NCBI GenBank assembly: GCA_035282865.1
Contig: DATEVB010000206.1
Coordinates: 1 to 22,729, forward strand
Length of the DNA: 22,729 nucleotides
Origin: UBA4744 sp035282865
GTDB lineage: Bacteria; Actinomycetota; Acidimicrobiia; Spongiisociales; UBA4744
Direction of reading: 5' to 3'
Shown here: positions 7,722 through 14,368 of the stretch, in pieces
Layout of the letters: each line of letters opens with the position of its first letter
How positions within the stretch are numbered: position 1 is the first letter of the stretch
Translations under genes and position numbers: made by a program
The notes under the pieces: model-generated
What the model was told of the DNA's origin: nothing
Databases searched by the model: none
The model's input: the letters and a program-made list of their open reading frames with translations, nothing else

Positions 7722-7742
7722 ACTCGTCACAAAGTCACGAGT
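7722..7742. repeat. Inverted repeat ACTCGT-N9-ACGAGT
   Basis: A perfect 6-base inverted repeat with a 9-base spacer, 49 bases upstream of the lipoprotein start. Position and shape would suit a regulator binding site in the divergent TSUP/lipoprotein intergenic region. Nothing else in 7521-7791 looks like a gene. Confidence 0.3.
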
Positions 7743-7791
7743 TCCAACCCCCAAGAAAAACCAACTCCCAAGAAGAACTAGGGTCCCCGCG

Positions 7792-8478
7792 GTGAGGTTG
7801 GCCGTCTTCGCTCTGGCAGTGCTCCTGGTGGCTGTTGCCGCCTGTACGGAGCAACCTGAGCCGGAATCGACAACGACGACCACGTTGGGTGGGGCCGCCT
7901 CACCGGAGGAAGCGCTCACCGCTCTCTTCGAGGCGGTCGTGGGTGGGGATTACCAGCACACGAGCACGTTGACCTTCGACGATCAGCTGGCGTTGATGGT
8001 TTCGCTGGAAGGGTACGACGTCGCCGCCACCGCTTCCATGCTGTCGGACGGACTGCCCGAATCGATACGCGACAATTTCTGGAAGTCGTTCTCGACCGGA
8101 TTCCCGGCATTTGCCGAAGAGGACCTGGCCGGAGTACTAATCGGAAGTGGTGAGGAATTCTCGGTTGAAGGGAAAGGGTTCGCAACCGTAACGGTTGCGC
8201 TCCGTCAGTCACAGGGTTCTGGAGACTGGATCGCCCGACGGGACGAGCAAGGACGGTGGCGGCTCGACCTCTTCGCAACTTTCGGACCCTCGTTCGCCTC
8301 TCCGTTCAGGGGCTGGTTGGCCGGTCTCGGGTCGAGCCCGGATGCCGAAGTAGCCAGAGCGGCCCTCGCCGATCAACGCGCCAGCCTTCTGGCCGCCCTC
8401 CAGCGGCGACCCTTTGGCCCCATCGGGCCCGAAACGATGGCGGAAGTCGACAGCCTGCTCTTTGAAGTGGAGTTGTGA
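7792..8478 (+). CDS. Predicted lipoprotein of unknown function
   Basis: A 228-residue exported lipoprotein. The start is set at GTG 7792 because it gives a classic signal: MR, a hydrophobic run (LAVFALAVLLVAV), and a lipobox VAAC with Cys18 as the lipidated residue. A Thr-rich linker (ESTTTTTL) follows, typical of actinobacterial cell-surface lipoproteins. The mature part begins with ASPEEALTALFEAVVGGDY, which resembles the start of NTF2-like or DUF4878-type lumazine-fold domains, but I cannot confirm that family. A longer open frame reaching back to 7513 runs through the intergenic repeats and is not supported. It converges on the DUF1876 gene, with 14 bases between stops. Confidence 0.8.
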   Translation: MRLAVFALAVLLVAVAACTEQPEPESTTTTTLGGAASPEEALTALFEAVVGGDYQHTSTLTFDDQLALMVSLEGYDVAATASMLSDGLPESIRDNFWKSFSTGFPAFAEEDLAGVLIGSGEEFSVEGKGFATVTVALRQSQGSGDWIARRDEQGRWRLDLFATFGPSFASPFRGWLAGLGSSPDAEVARAALADQRASLLAALQRRPFGPIGPETMAEVDSLLFEVEL

Positions 8479-8492
8479 AACCGGACAGACTC

Positions 8493-8738
8493 CTATTCGC
8501 TCGTCAGGAAAGCCTCCACCTTGTCCTGGGCGGCTTCCATGACTTGACCCGTCAGCGTCTGCAACGCGCGGGCGATGGCCAGTTCCACGCCGATCACCGG
8601 CATCGGCGGGTCGACCGGATTGCGACGGGATTTGCCGATCGCCTCGAAATGGTCACCCCGCAGATTGAGCACCGCATGAGCGATGGTCTCGATCTCATCT
8701 TCGGATAAGTGGAGGTTGAGTGTGACGTCCTTTTCCAT
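8493..8738 (-). CDS. DUF1876 protein (Rv1738/Rv2632c-like)
   Basis: An 81-residue protein. The central signature FEAIGKSRRNPVDPPMPVIG followed by VELAIARALQTL matches the DUF1876 family, whose mycobacterial members (Rv1738, Rv2632c) are induced in hypoxia/dormancy and have a fold likened to ribosome hibernation factors. The Asp of the usual IGDELA is Val here. The ATG at 8738 is preceded by AAAGGGG at the right spacing. It follows an unassigned gene on the same strand with a 30-base gap and so is likely co-transcribed. A role in stress or ribosome stabilisation is inference from the family. Confidence 0.8.
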   Translation of the reverse strand: MEKDVTLNLHLSEDEIETIAHAVLNLRGDHFEAIGKSRRNPVDPPMPVIGVELAIARALQTLTGQVMEAAQDKVEAFLTSE

Positions 8739-8768
8739 GCGAGCCCCTTTCGATCCACCTTCAAGGCA

Positions 8769-9191
8769 CTACTCGTTCGTACTTCGCGACTGATCGGCCG
8801 CTTCGACCTCGGCTGCGAACGCGTCCAGATCGCCCGCCGTCGGTTCACGCGCCCACACGTCGGTACCGGCCAGCAGCTCGCTATAGGCCCGATCCTGGCC
8901 ATGCTCCACGACCACCCGGACCGGTATCTCGGGATCCAGGATCTTTTTGTACCGGGCCAGAATCGTTCTGTGTTCGGGGCGATCGAGATCGAACTGGAAC
9001 ACGACACCGTGGGCGGCATCGAGCTTCTCGCAACCGGCGCCTGCCAGGAGCGGGCACAGCCCATGCGAAGGGCCATGGCAAACCAACGCCTGATGGCCGG
9101 TCCTCTCGAGGAAGTCCTTGGCGAACGATGCATAGCTCACATCGGTCACGTCGAGGAGAACCGTCCCTTCCGGCAATTCCCTTCTTGTCAC
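8769..9191 (-). CDS. Uncharacterised Cys/His-rich protein
   Basis: I do not recognise this protein. With the GTG at 9191 as start (AAAGGA 8 bases upstream) it has 140 residues; an upstream GTG at 9257 would add 22. A first beta strand (TVLLDVTDV) leads to a dense group of possible metal or redox ligands: Cys38, His39, His43, Cys46, Cys54 and His61 (ALVCHGPSHGLCPLL, then AGCEKLDAAHG). The C-terminal half is Asp/Glu-rich with further strands (IPVRVVVEHG). It is soluble with no signal peptide. It sits between the F420 oxidoreductase and the DUF1876 gene on one strand, so a link to redox or dormancy stress is possible but only inferred. Confidence 0.65.
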   Translation of the reverse strand: MTRRELPEGTVLLDVTDVSYASFAKDFLERTGHQALVCHGPSHGLCPLLAGAGCEKLDAAHGVVFQFDLDRPEHRTILARYKKILDPEIPVRVVVEHGQDRAYSELLAGTDVWAREPTAGDLDAFAAEVEAADQSRSTNE

Positions 9192-9267
9192 TGCCCTGAT
9201 CCTTTCTCCGGTGTGGTCCCATTCTGCCCTGTGACGACCCCCATGGGTTAGGGGCACAAGTCCCGCC

Positions 9268-10257
9268 TCATGTGGCGATGGCTCGCAGTCTCGGTAGCAC
9301 CTCGCGGCCCAGCATCTTGATGAGCGACTCCTGATCCACCGAGGTCATCTGCACGGCGACAATGTCGGCTGCGCAACCTTCGATGAGGGGGCGGTAGGTT
9401 TCCACGATCTGGTCGGCATCGGCGACGATCGAATACCGATCGAGTACTTCCCGGCGAGGTAGGCGGTCGGCTTTCTCCCGCAGGTCGGCCGGGTCGACCG
9501 CTTCGAGCCGGCCCGGAGCCCGAAGACCGCGCCAGGGCCGCAGGGCCTCCCACGCTTCGTCCTCGCTCTCCGCCAGCACAGACCAGCGGGTGGCAAGGAC
9601 TCGTGGCGCCGGCCGTCCGGCTGTGTGCGCCGCGGTTTGCGCCGGATTGAGAACCCGCTCGGCGGTGGCTGCCGGATCCTTGACCGATGTGATGATGCCG
9701 TCGGCCATGCGACCGGCCAGGGCGGCAGATTTCGGCCCTCCGGCGGCGAGCCAGATCGGCACGGGACCCAGAGGCGGACTGTAGAGCTTGGCCCGGTCCG
9801 TCGTGTAGTAGTCGCCTTGAAAGGTCAGCTTTTCGCCGTCGAGCAACCGGCGCATGATCTCGAGTGCCTCCGCCATCCGGGCGGCGCGCTCCGCGTAGCC
9901 GGGAAACTGGTACCCCAGCGGGCCTTCGTTGATGTTCTCGCCGGTCCCGACGCCGAGGTTGAACCGACCGGCGGAGAGGCGATCGAGGGTGGCGGCCGCT
10001 TGAGCAACCACCGCCGGGTGGTATCGCCACAGGGGAGTCGTTACTCCCGTCGCGAACTCCACTTTGTTCGTGGCGGCCGCCATCGCTCCCATCGTCGACC
10101 AGGCGAATCCGGCGGCCGAGGTGTCATCTACCCACGGGTGGAAGTGCTCCGATACCACCAGCATGTCGAAGCCGGCCTGCTCGGCCAGGCGGGCATGTTC
10201 GACCAGCTGCTCGGGGTGCCATTGCTCATGGCCGCAGAAGTAGGCGAATCTCGTCAT
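9268..10257 (-). CDS. F420-dependent oxidoreductase, glucose-6-phosphate dehydrogenase family (LLM class)
   Basis: A 329-residue luciferase-like monooxygenase-fold enzyme that uses deazaflavin F420. It closely follows F420-dependent glucose-6-phosphate dehydrogenase (FGD): SEHFHPW near residue 37 carries the catalytic His (FGD has SDHFQPW), then RYHPAVVAQA, GVGTGENINE with the catalytic Glu, and WLAAGGPKSAALAGR. From memory of FGD, the Lys/Lys/Arg that hold the sugar phosphate appear to have counterparts in TSVKDP, REKADRLP and DRYSIVAD. It would oxidise a sugar phosphate or a related hydroxy compound and reduce F420. ATG 10257 is chosen over the longer frame to 10452, which would overlap the next gene. 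F420 use is typical of actinobacteria. Confidence 0.88.
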   Translation of the reverse strand: MTRFAYFCGHEQWHPEQLVEHARLAEQAGFDMLVVSEHFHPWVDDTSAAGFAWSTMGAMAAATNKVEFATGVTTPLWRYHPAVVAQAAATLDRLSAGRFNLGVGTGENINEGPLGYQFPGYAERAARMAEALEIMRRLLDGEKLTFQGDYYTTDRAKLYSPPLGPVPIWLAAGGPKSAALAGRMADGIITSVKDPAATAERVLNPAQTAAHTAGRPAPRVLATRWSVLAESEDEAWEALRPWRGLRAPGRLEAVDPADLREKADRLPRREVLDRYSIVADADQIVETYRPLIEGCAADIVAVQMTSVDQESLIKMLGREVLPRLRAIAT

Positions 10258-10292
10258 GAGGTTCTCGTTCTCCGGATCGTCGACATCGGAGC

Positions 10293-10973
10293 TTACGGCG
10301 ATCGATCCGGTAGGGGGGCCACACATGCCGGGAGGTTGTTCCGGACGTCGTTGACCAGGGTGGAGACCGGGTGTTCGGTGATGGCGGTTTCGGGGACCGG
10401 TTTGATGAGTGAGCGGGCCCGGTCTGGATCGATCAGCGTTCGGTCGAGCCAATCATCCCACACGGTGGCATCGAGCATGACGGGTATGCGTCCGTGTATG
10501 GGAGCCAGGGAGGGGGGAGCTTTGGTCGTGATGATGGCGCACGACCGGATGTGATTGCCGGTGTCGGGGTCCCGCCACGTTGACCACAGGCCGGCGAAGG
10601 CCATCGGGGATCCGTCTCGGAGATAGATGTAGTGCGGCAGCTTGCCGCGTTCCAACTGCTGCCACTCGTAGAAGCCGTCCGCCGGGATGATGCATCGCCG
10701 GCGCGCAAACGAGTCGCGAAACATGGCTCTTTCCGCCACCGATTCGGCCCGAGCGTTGATCCGGCCACCGGTTGGAGACTCCGCCCAGAAGGGGATCAAC
10801 CCCCACCGGAACGCGCCCAGGACTTTCCGACTCTCGTGGTCAACCACCGCATAGACCGAGTCGGTCGGCGCAACGTTATAGTTGGCTGCCAGCATCTCGG
10901 TGCGAATCTCATCGACGCCGAAAAACCGCGCGTAGGCGTCGACATCCTGGGCGATCACGTAGCGGCCGCACAC
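10293..10973 (-). CDS. SOS response-associated (YedK/HMCES) DNA-protein crosslink protein
   Basis: A 226-residue SRAP-domain protein. The family forms a thiazolidine crosslink to abasic sites in single-stranded DNA through an N-terminal Cys at position 2. That requirement sets the start: GTG 10973 gives M-Cys-Gly-Arg-Tyr, whereas the longer frame from 11039 would bury the Cys. Other active-site elements are present: NYNVAPTD, GGRINARAES (Asn and Arg), IIPADGFYEW (Glu) and PIHGRIPVML (His). Its leader contains two strong inverted repeats. It lies 35 bases upstream of the F420 oxidoreductase on the same strand and may share its transcript. The protein appears complete and functional. Confidence 0.92.
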   Translation of the reverse strand: MCGRYVIAQDVDAYARFFGVDEIRTEMLAANYNVAPTDSVYAVVDHESRKVLGAFRWGLIPFWAESPTGGRINARAESVAERAMFRDSFARRRCIIPADGFYEWQQLERGKLPHYIYLRDGSPMAFAGLWSTWRDPDTGNHIRSCAIITTKAPPSLAPIHGRIPVMLDATVWDDWLDRTLIDPDRARSLIKPVPETAITEHPVSTLVNDVRNNLPACVAPLPDRSP

Positions 10974-11005
10974 ACTCACACCATACCGCCGGATGTGCGA
11001 CATTC

Positions 11006-11055
11006 GGCCGGGGATCCGGCCTCGGGAGTTTTCGATCATCCGGGGTTTGCCCCGG
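11006..11055 (-). repeat. Two consecutive hairpins in the YedK/HMCES leader
   Basis: GGCCGG-GGAT-CCGGCC at 11006-11021 and CCGGGG-TTTG-CCCCGG at 11040-11055 are perfect 6-base-stem inverted repeats, 18 bases apart and 33-82 bases upstream of the inferred GTG start. Neither is followed by a T-tract. They could be an RNA leader structure or regulator sites. No LexA-box-like sequence is obvious to me. Confidence 0.4.
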
Positions 11056-11128
11056 AGGTCGTGAGGCCGACCTTAGCGGCGATGCAGCGCCGGCAATGGA
11101 ACCCGGTAGCCGGGCGGTCCTCTAATTC

Positions 11129-12133
11129 CTATCCTGCCGACCAGCCGTCCTGTATCTGCCCGAAGATGGCAGCCGCCAAACGGCGGGCGCCCGCCCACGT
11201 GAAGTGGACTCCGTCGCCGTATCGCATCAGTTCCAGGTTCCCGTCCTCGTTGGTGAGATACGCCGAGTAGTTGCCCGACTCATCCGCGAAGAGATCCCAG
11301 GATTCGATGACGGATACCGCCGAGCGTTTGGACGCTTCCTCACGGTAGACGTCGTTCATCAACTGGACGTGCTCGCTGAAGAGATCGTTGGCCATGATCG
11401 GTAAGGCGATCCAGTAGAGCTGGGAGCCCTCGGAGATGAAAGTATCCATGGCGTCTGCTACCCGGCTCCGGTAGAACTCGATCCACTCCGGTGTCCATCG
11501 TTCGACGATGACGCCATCGACATTGGCGTCCTGACCGTCGTTGCCGCCAAACATGGCGATGACGACGTCCGGTTGCACCAAGGGCAATTGTTCCTTTGCG
11601 TAGGCGGGCCAGTCGAAGAAGTCGCGACGCGTGAGACCCGACACGAAGCGGAAATCGACTTCAGCGTCGACCACGCCGCTGCCGTCGCTCTCGTTGACGA
11701 TCGAAGGGCCGAGTAGCTCCATCAACGAGTCGCCGATGATCCACACGTTGAGTGGATCGGCAGCCGTGGGCGTACGAAGCCGGAAGTCCTCGACCGGCTC
11801 GGTGGTTGTGGTCGTGCTGGTAGAGACTGATTCGTCCGGATCCGGGTCGGGCGAAGCGGCCACAGGGGGTTGGGTATCGGAAGTCGAGCGACCGAGGAGC
11901 GTATCCAGCGCCTGGCGGGGGCGATCGAGCAGGAGAAACGAACTGATGGCGCGCAATGGGCCCGTCACCGCCACCGCCACCGAGCGGGTGGTCCCGTACG
12001 GAAGATTGCCGGCGGTGCGTTCGAGGGCCCGGGCGTTGAGCAGGGAGCCGAGGCCGAGTGCGATGATGACGGCCAGCAGAGCGTGGCCGGCGGGGGAGCG
12101 GCGTCGAGGTTGGCGGCGGGTCTGGTCGTTCAT
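11129..12133 (-). CDS. SGNH/GDSL hydrolase, DUF459 type, membrane-anchored
   Basis: A 334-residue extracytoplasmic SGNH-fold protein. After a basic start, residues 17-34 form an N-terminal membrane anchor. A Pro/Asp/Thr-rich linker (to about residue 115, with STSTTTTTEP) leads to the catalytic domain: block I GDSL with Ser136, block III GGNDG, and block V D-G-V-H with Asp307 and His310. The full catalytic set is therefore present. In operons with MBOAT proteins such domains take the acetyl group passed across the membrane and place it on a glycan. It follows the MBOAT gene with a 4-base gap. The acceptor (cell-wall polysaccharide or teichoic-like polymer) is not shown by the sequence. Confidence 0.88.
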   Translation of the reverse strand: MNDQTRRQPRRRSPAGHALLAVIIALGLGSLLNARALERTAGNLPYGTTRSVAVAVTGPLRAISSFLLLDRPRQALDTLLGRSTSDTQPPVAASPDPDPDESVSTSTTTTTEPVEDFRLRTPTAADPLNVWIIGDSLMELLGPSIVNESDGSGVVDAEVDFRFVSGLTRRDFFDWPAYAKEQLPLVQPDVVIAMFGGNDGQDANVDGVIVERWTPEWIEFYRSRVADAMDTFISEGSQLYWIALPIMANDLFSEHVQLMNDVYREEASKRSAVSVIESWDLFADESGNYSAYLTNEDGNLELMRYGDGVHFTWAGARRLAAAIFGQIQDGWSAG

Positions 12134-12137
12134 GGGA

Positions 12138-13559
12138 TCAGAATTGGAAGTAGATGAATGCGGCGACGCCCTCCTGCCCCAGGCCGTCTATGGCGGCCAG
12201 CGCAAATGCCAGGATCACGCCCTGCAAGGCCGGGGCCAGGCGGGAGAAGGCCGACTGGACGCTTACGACGACGCCCCGCGACACATACTGGGACCCGATG
12301 CCCACCACGATCGCCACAACAATGGCCGGGGTCACGGCCGGGGCAGGCCCCCAACCGGTGATCAAGCGGGTCAGCACGTCCCAGGCGACGGTGAGCGACC
12401 CGGCCCGGAACAAGACCCAGCCAAGACACACCAGGTGGAACACCACCAGGCGATTGAGGATGCGCCGTCCGATCGTGTCGGGTGGTTCCGGCAGACCCCG
12501 CGCCTGCCGCCGTTCATCTCGCCACCGTTCATACGCCAACCATCCGCCGTGCAGACCACCCCACAACACGAAACTCCACGCCGCGCCGTGCCACAGACCA
12601 CCCAGGAGCATGGTGAGCATCAGATTCCGATAGGTGGCAACACGCGACCCTCGTGACCCACCCAGTGGGATGTACAGGTAATCCCGCAACCAGCGGGACA
12701 GGGTCATGTGCCAGCGGCGCCAGAAATCACCGATCGACCGTGCCGTGTAGGGCGCATTGAAGTTGTCGGGGAAGGAGAAGCCCAGCAGTAGGGCTGCTCC
12801 GATGGCTATGTCCGAATAGGCGCTGAAGTCGCAATAGATCTGCACGGCATAGCCGTAGATGCCGATGAGCACCTCGAGTGATGAGAACTGTCCCGGAGTG
12901 GTGAACACGAGGTCCACGATCTGGGTAGCCAGGAAATCGGCGATCACTACCTTCTTGGCCAGCCCGACAACGATCAGGTAGAAAGCCCGTGAGGTATCGA
13001 GCCGGCGAGGATCGCGGGGCTCCTTCAGTTGCGGGAGGAACTCACCGGCGCGCACGATTGGCCCGGCGACGAGTTGTGGGAAGAAACTCAGATACACGCC
13101 GAAATCGAGGAGCGGGACCGGTTCGACTCTGCCGCGGTAGACGTCGATCACGTAGCTGAGCGCCTGGAATGTGAAGAAGGAGATACCGACGGGTAAGACC
13201 ACTTGCAGGAGAGGAAGCGAGGCCTGGAGGCCGATCGCCTCGAGGGTGTTGGCTACCGAGGTGACCATGAACCCGTAGTACTTGAAGAACCCGAGGATGC
13301 CCAGGTTGGCGGCCACCGCCCCGGAGACGAGCCGGCGCCGCCGGCGCCCGGCAGACCGATGGATTGTCACGGCAAACGCCTGGTTGATGAGGATCGACCC
13401 GGCCAGGAGGGCGGTGAAGCGGTAGTCCCAGGAGCCATAAAAGAAGAAGCTGGCGGCCAGCATCACGATCCGCCATGCTTTTTGGTGCGGCATCAGAAAC
13501 CAGTTGGCAGTGAGCACCACCACGAAAAAGATGGCGAAGTCGACGGTTGGGAACAACAT
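12138..13559 (-). CDS. MBOAT-family O-acyltransferase (AlgI/DltB-like)
   Basis: A 473-residue polytopic membrane protein of the membrane-bound O-acyltransferase family, closest in style to AlgI of alginate O-acetylation. Recognisable parts are the N-terminal MLFPTVDFAIFF, FFFYGSWDYRF, VLPVGISFFTFQALSYVID with YRGR, CDFSAYSDIAIG, FWRRWHMTLSRWLRDYLYIPLGG, and GGLWHGAAWSFVLWG. His324 in LWHGA is the probable catalytic residue, and a second His (337) sits in GGLHG. The enzyme would accept an acyl group, probably acetyl, from a cytoplasmic donor and pass it outward to the SGNH protein encoded 4 bases downstream. The ATG at 13559 lacks a clear ribosome binding site and may be leaderless. Confidence 0.93.
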   Translation of the reverse strand: MLFPTVDFAIFFVVVLTANWFLMPHQKAWRIVMLAASFFFYGSWDYRFTALLAGSILINQAFAVTIHRSAGRRRRRLVSGAVAANLGILGFFKYYGFMVTSVANTLEAIGLQASLPLLQVVLPVGISFFTFQALSYVIDVYRGRVEPVPLLDFGVYLSFFPQLVAGPIVRAGEFLPQLKEPRDPRRLDTSRAFYLIVVGLAKKVVIADFLATQIVDLVFTTPGQFSSLEVLIGIYGYAVQIYCDFSAYSDIAIGAALLLGFSFPDNFNAPYTARSIGDFWRRWHMTLSRWLRDYLYIPLGGSRGSRVATYRNLMLTMLLGGLWHGAAWSFVLWGGLHGGWLAYERWRDERRQARGLPEPPDTIGRRILNRLVVFHLVCLGWVLFRAGSLTVAWDVLTRLITGWGPAPAVTPAIVVAIVVGIGSQYVSRGVVVSVQSAFSRLAPALQGVILAFALAAIDGLGQEGVAAFIYFQF

Positions 13560-13639
13560 CAGCGAACCAAAACGTTAGCGGCGAGTCGACCGGCCCCCGA
13601 CGAATACGTTCTTGCGTGGGGTTCCAGCGGGATAGCGCA

Positions 13640-13788
13640 TGGCGCCCCAGGCGTTTCCACAACGCCAGGTCCGTGACCCGGACACTCGAGTGTAAGCGTT
13701 TCCGTCCAATCGGGTGGCCGGTTGGTTCGGCTTCCAGAAGGCGGACTACTTCGAGGTCGAAGAAGCTATGCAGGGAGCCGCCGTGTGA
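13640..13788 (+). pseudogene. LemA-family C-terminal remnant
   Basis: In the gap between two minus-strand genes, the plus strand at 13696-13788 encodes AFPSNRVAGWFGF, QKADYFEVEEAMQGAAV and a stop. This is the typical C-terminus of LemA proteins (FPxN, GxFGF, YFE-x-EE). Just upstream, the frame holds TAA at 13693-13695 where CAA would fit, preceded by QVRDPDTRV, close to the family's VRDYNT. A neighbouring frame gives RRFHNA (13655-13672), matching the family's RRFYN, so one base has also been lost. No start or N-terminal two thirds can be found; intact LemA proteins are about 180-200 residues. The fragment is oriented opposite to its neighbours. Confidence 0.75.
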
Positions 13789-13845
13789 TCCGTCCGTGCG
13801 TCAGAAGCTGCGGTTGACGCCTCTGGAACTCATCCACGGTCAGGG

Positions 13846-14322
13846 TCACCCGTGGGAGATGAGCCCGGGACGATTCTGGTTGCGGATCTGGGCCCGGGCG
13901 ACGGCGAGGCGCTCGGCCACGATGTGGGTGAGCCGCCGCAGGATTCGGAACCCGACGGTGGGGTTTGATTCGAGGGCGGCCATCAAGACGGATGCATCGA
14001 TCTCGATCAATTCGGTCGGCTCGAGGCACACACCGCTGGTCGGGTGAGTCCCGGCTTCTCCGAGCACGGCCGACACGCCGATCAACTCACCGGGCCGTCC
14101 GGCGGCCATCGCTACTTCCTCGCCCCCAAGGCGCGTCTTCTGGCGCAAGGACACGAGACCGCTCACGACGATGTAGAAGGTGTGGCTCGGCTCGCCCTCT
14201 TCGAAGATCCGCTGACCGGCGACGGCAGATTCTTTACGGGTGATGCCGCTCAGGAGCGCACGCTCCTCGGCGTCCAGATCCTTGAAGAAGGGCAATCGCT
14301 CGAGTTCCTCCGGGCTCATCAT
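13846..14322 (-). CDS. Stand-alone cyclic-nucleotide-binding-like domain protein
   Basis: A 158-residue protein consisting of one CRP-type beta-roll and its C-helix, with no DNA-binding domain. Seen are LPFFKDLDAEERALL at the N-terminus, FEEGEPSHTFYIVVSG near residue 40, and GELIGVSAVLGE in the phosphate-binding cassette. The cassette Glu (GE-x-x-GE in cAMP binders) is Val, and the later Arg is missing (HPTSGV in its place), so normal cAMP binding is doubtful. The ATG at 14322 has AAAGGGA upstream. It lies 46 bases downstream of formate-tetrahydrofolate ligase on the same strand. It could act as a regulatory subunit or sensor of another ligand. No function is assigned. Confidence 0.82.
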   Translation of the reverse strand: MMSPEELERLPFFKDLDAEERALLSGITRKESAVAGQRIFEEGEPSHTFYIVVSGLVSLRQKTRLGGEEVAMAAGRPGELIGVSAVLGEAGTHPTSGVCLEPTELIEIDASVLMAALESNPTVGFRILRRLTHIVAERLAVARAQIRNQNRPGLISHG

Positions 14323-14368
14323 GGGCGTTCCCTTTCACATGTCTGGGGGGGTGAGTGGAGATTCATGT

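Noticed and set aside
7513..7791. N-terminal extension of the lipoprotein by 93 codons
   Set aside because: It would bury the signal peptide and lipobox and run through intergenic inverted repeats.
11077..11113. Short GC hairpins between the SGNH and YedK genes as a terminator
   Set aside because: Stems are only 5 bases and no T-tract follows, so a terminator cannot be supported.
11631..12656. A 341-codon plus-strand open frame opposite the SGNH and MBOAT genes
   Set aside because: Both genes on the other strand have full catalytic motifs; this product has none.
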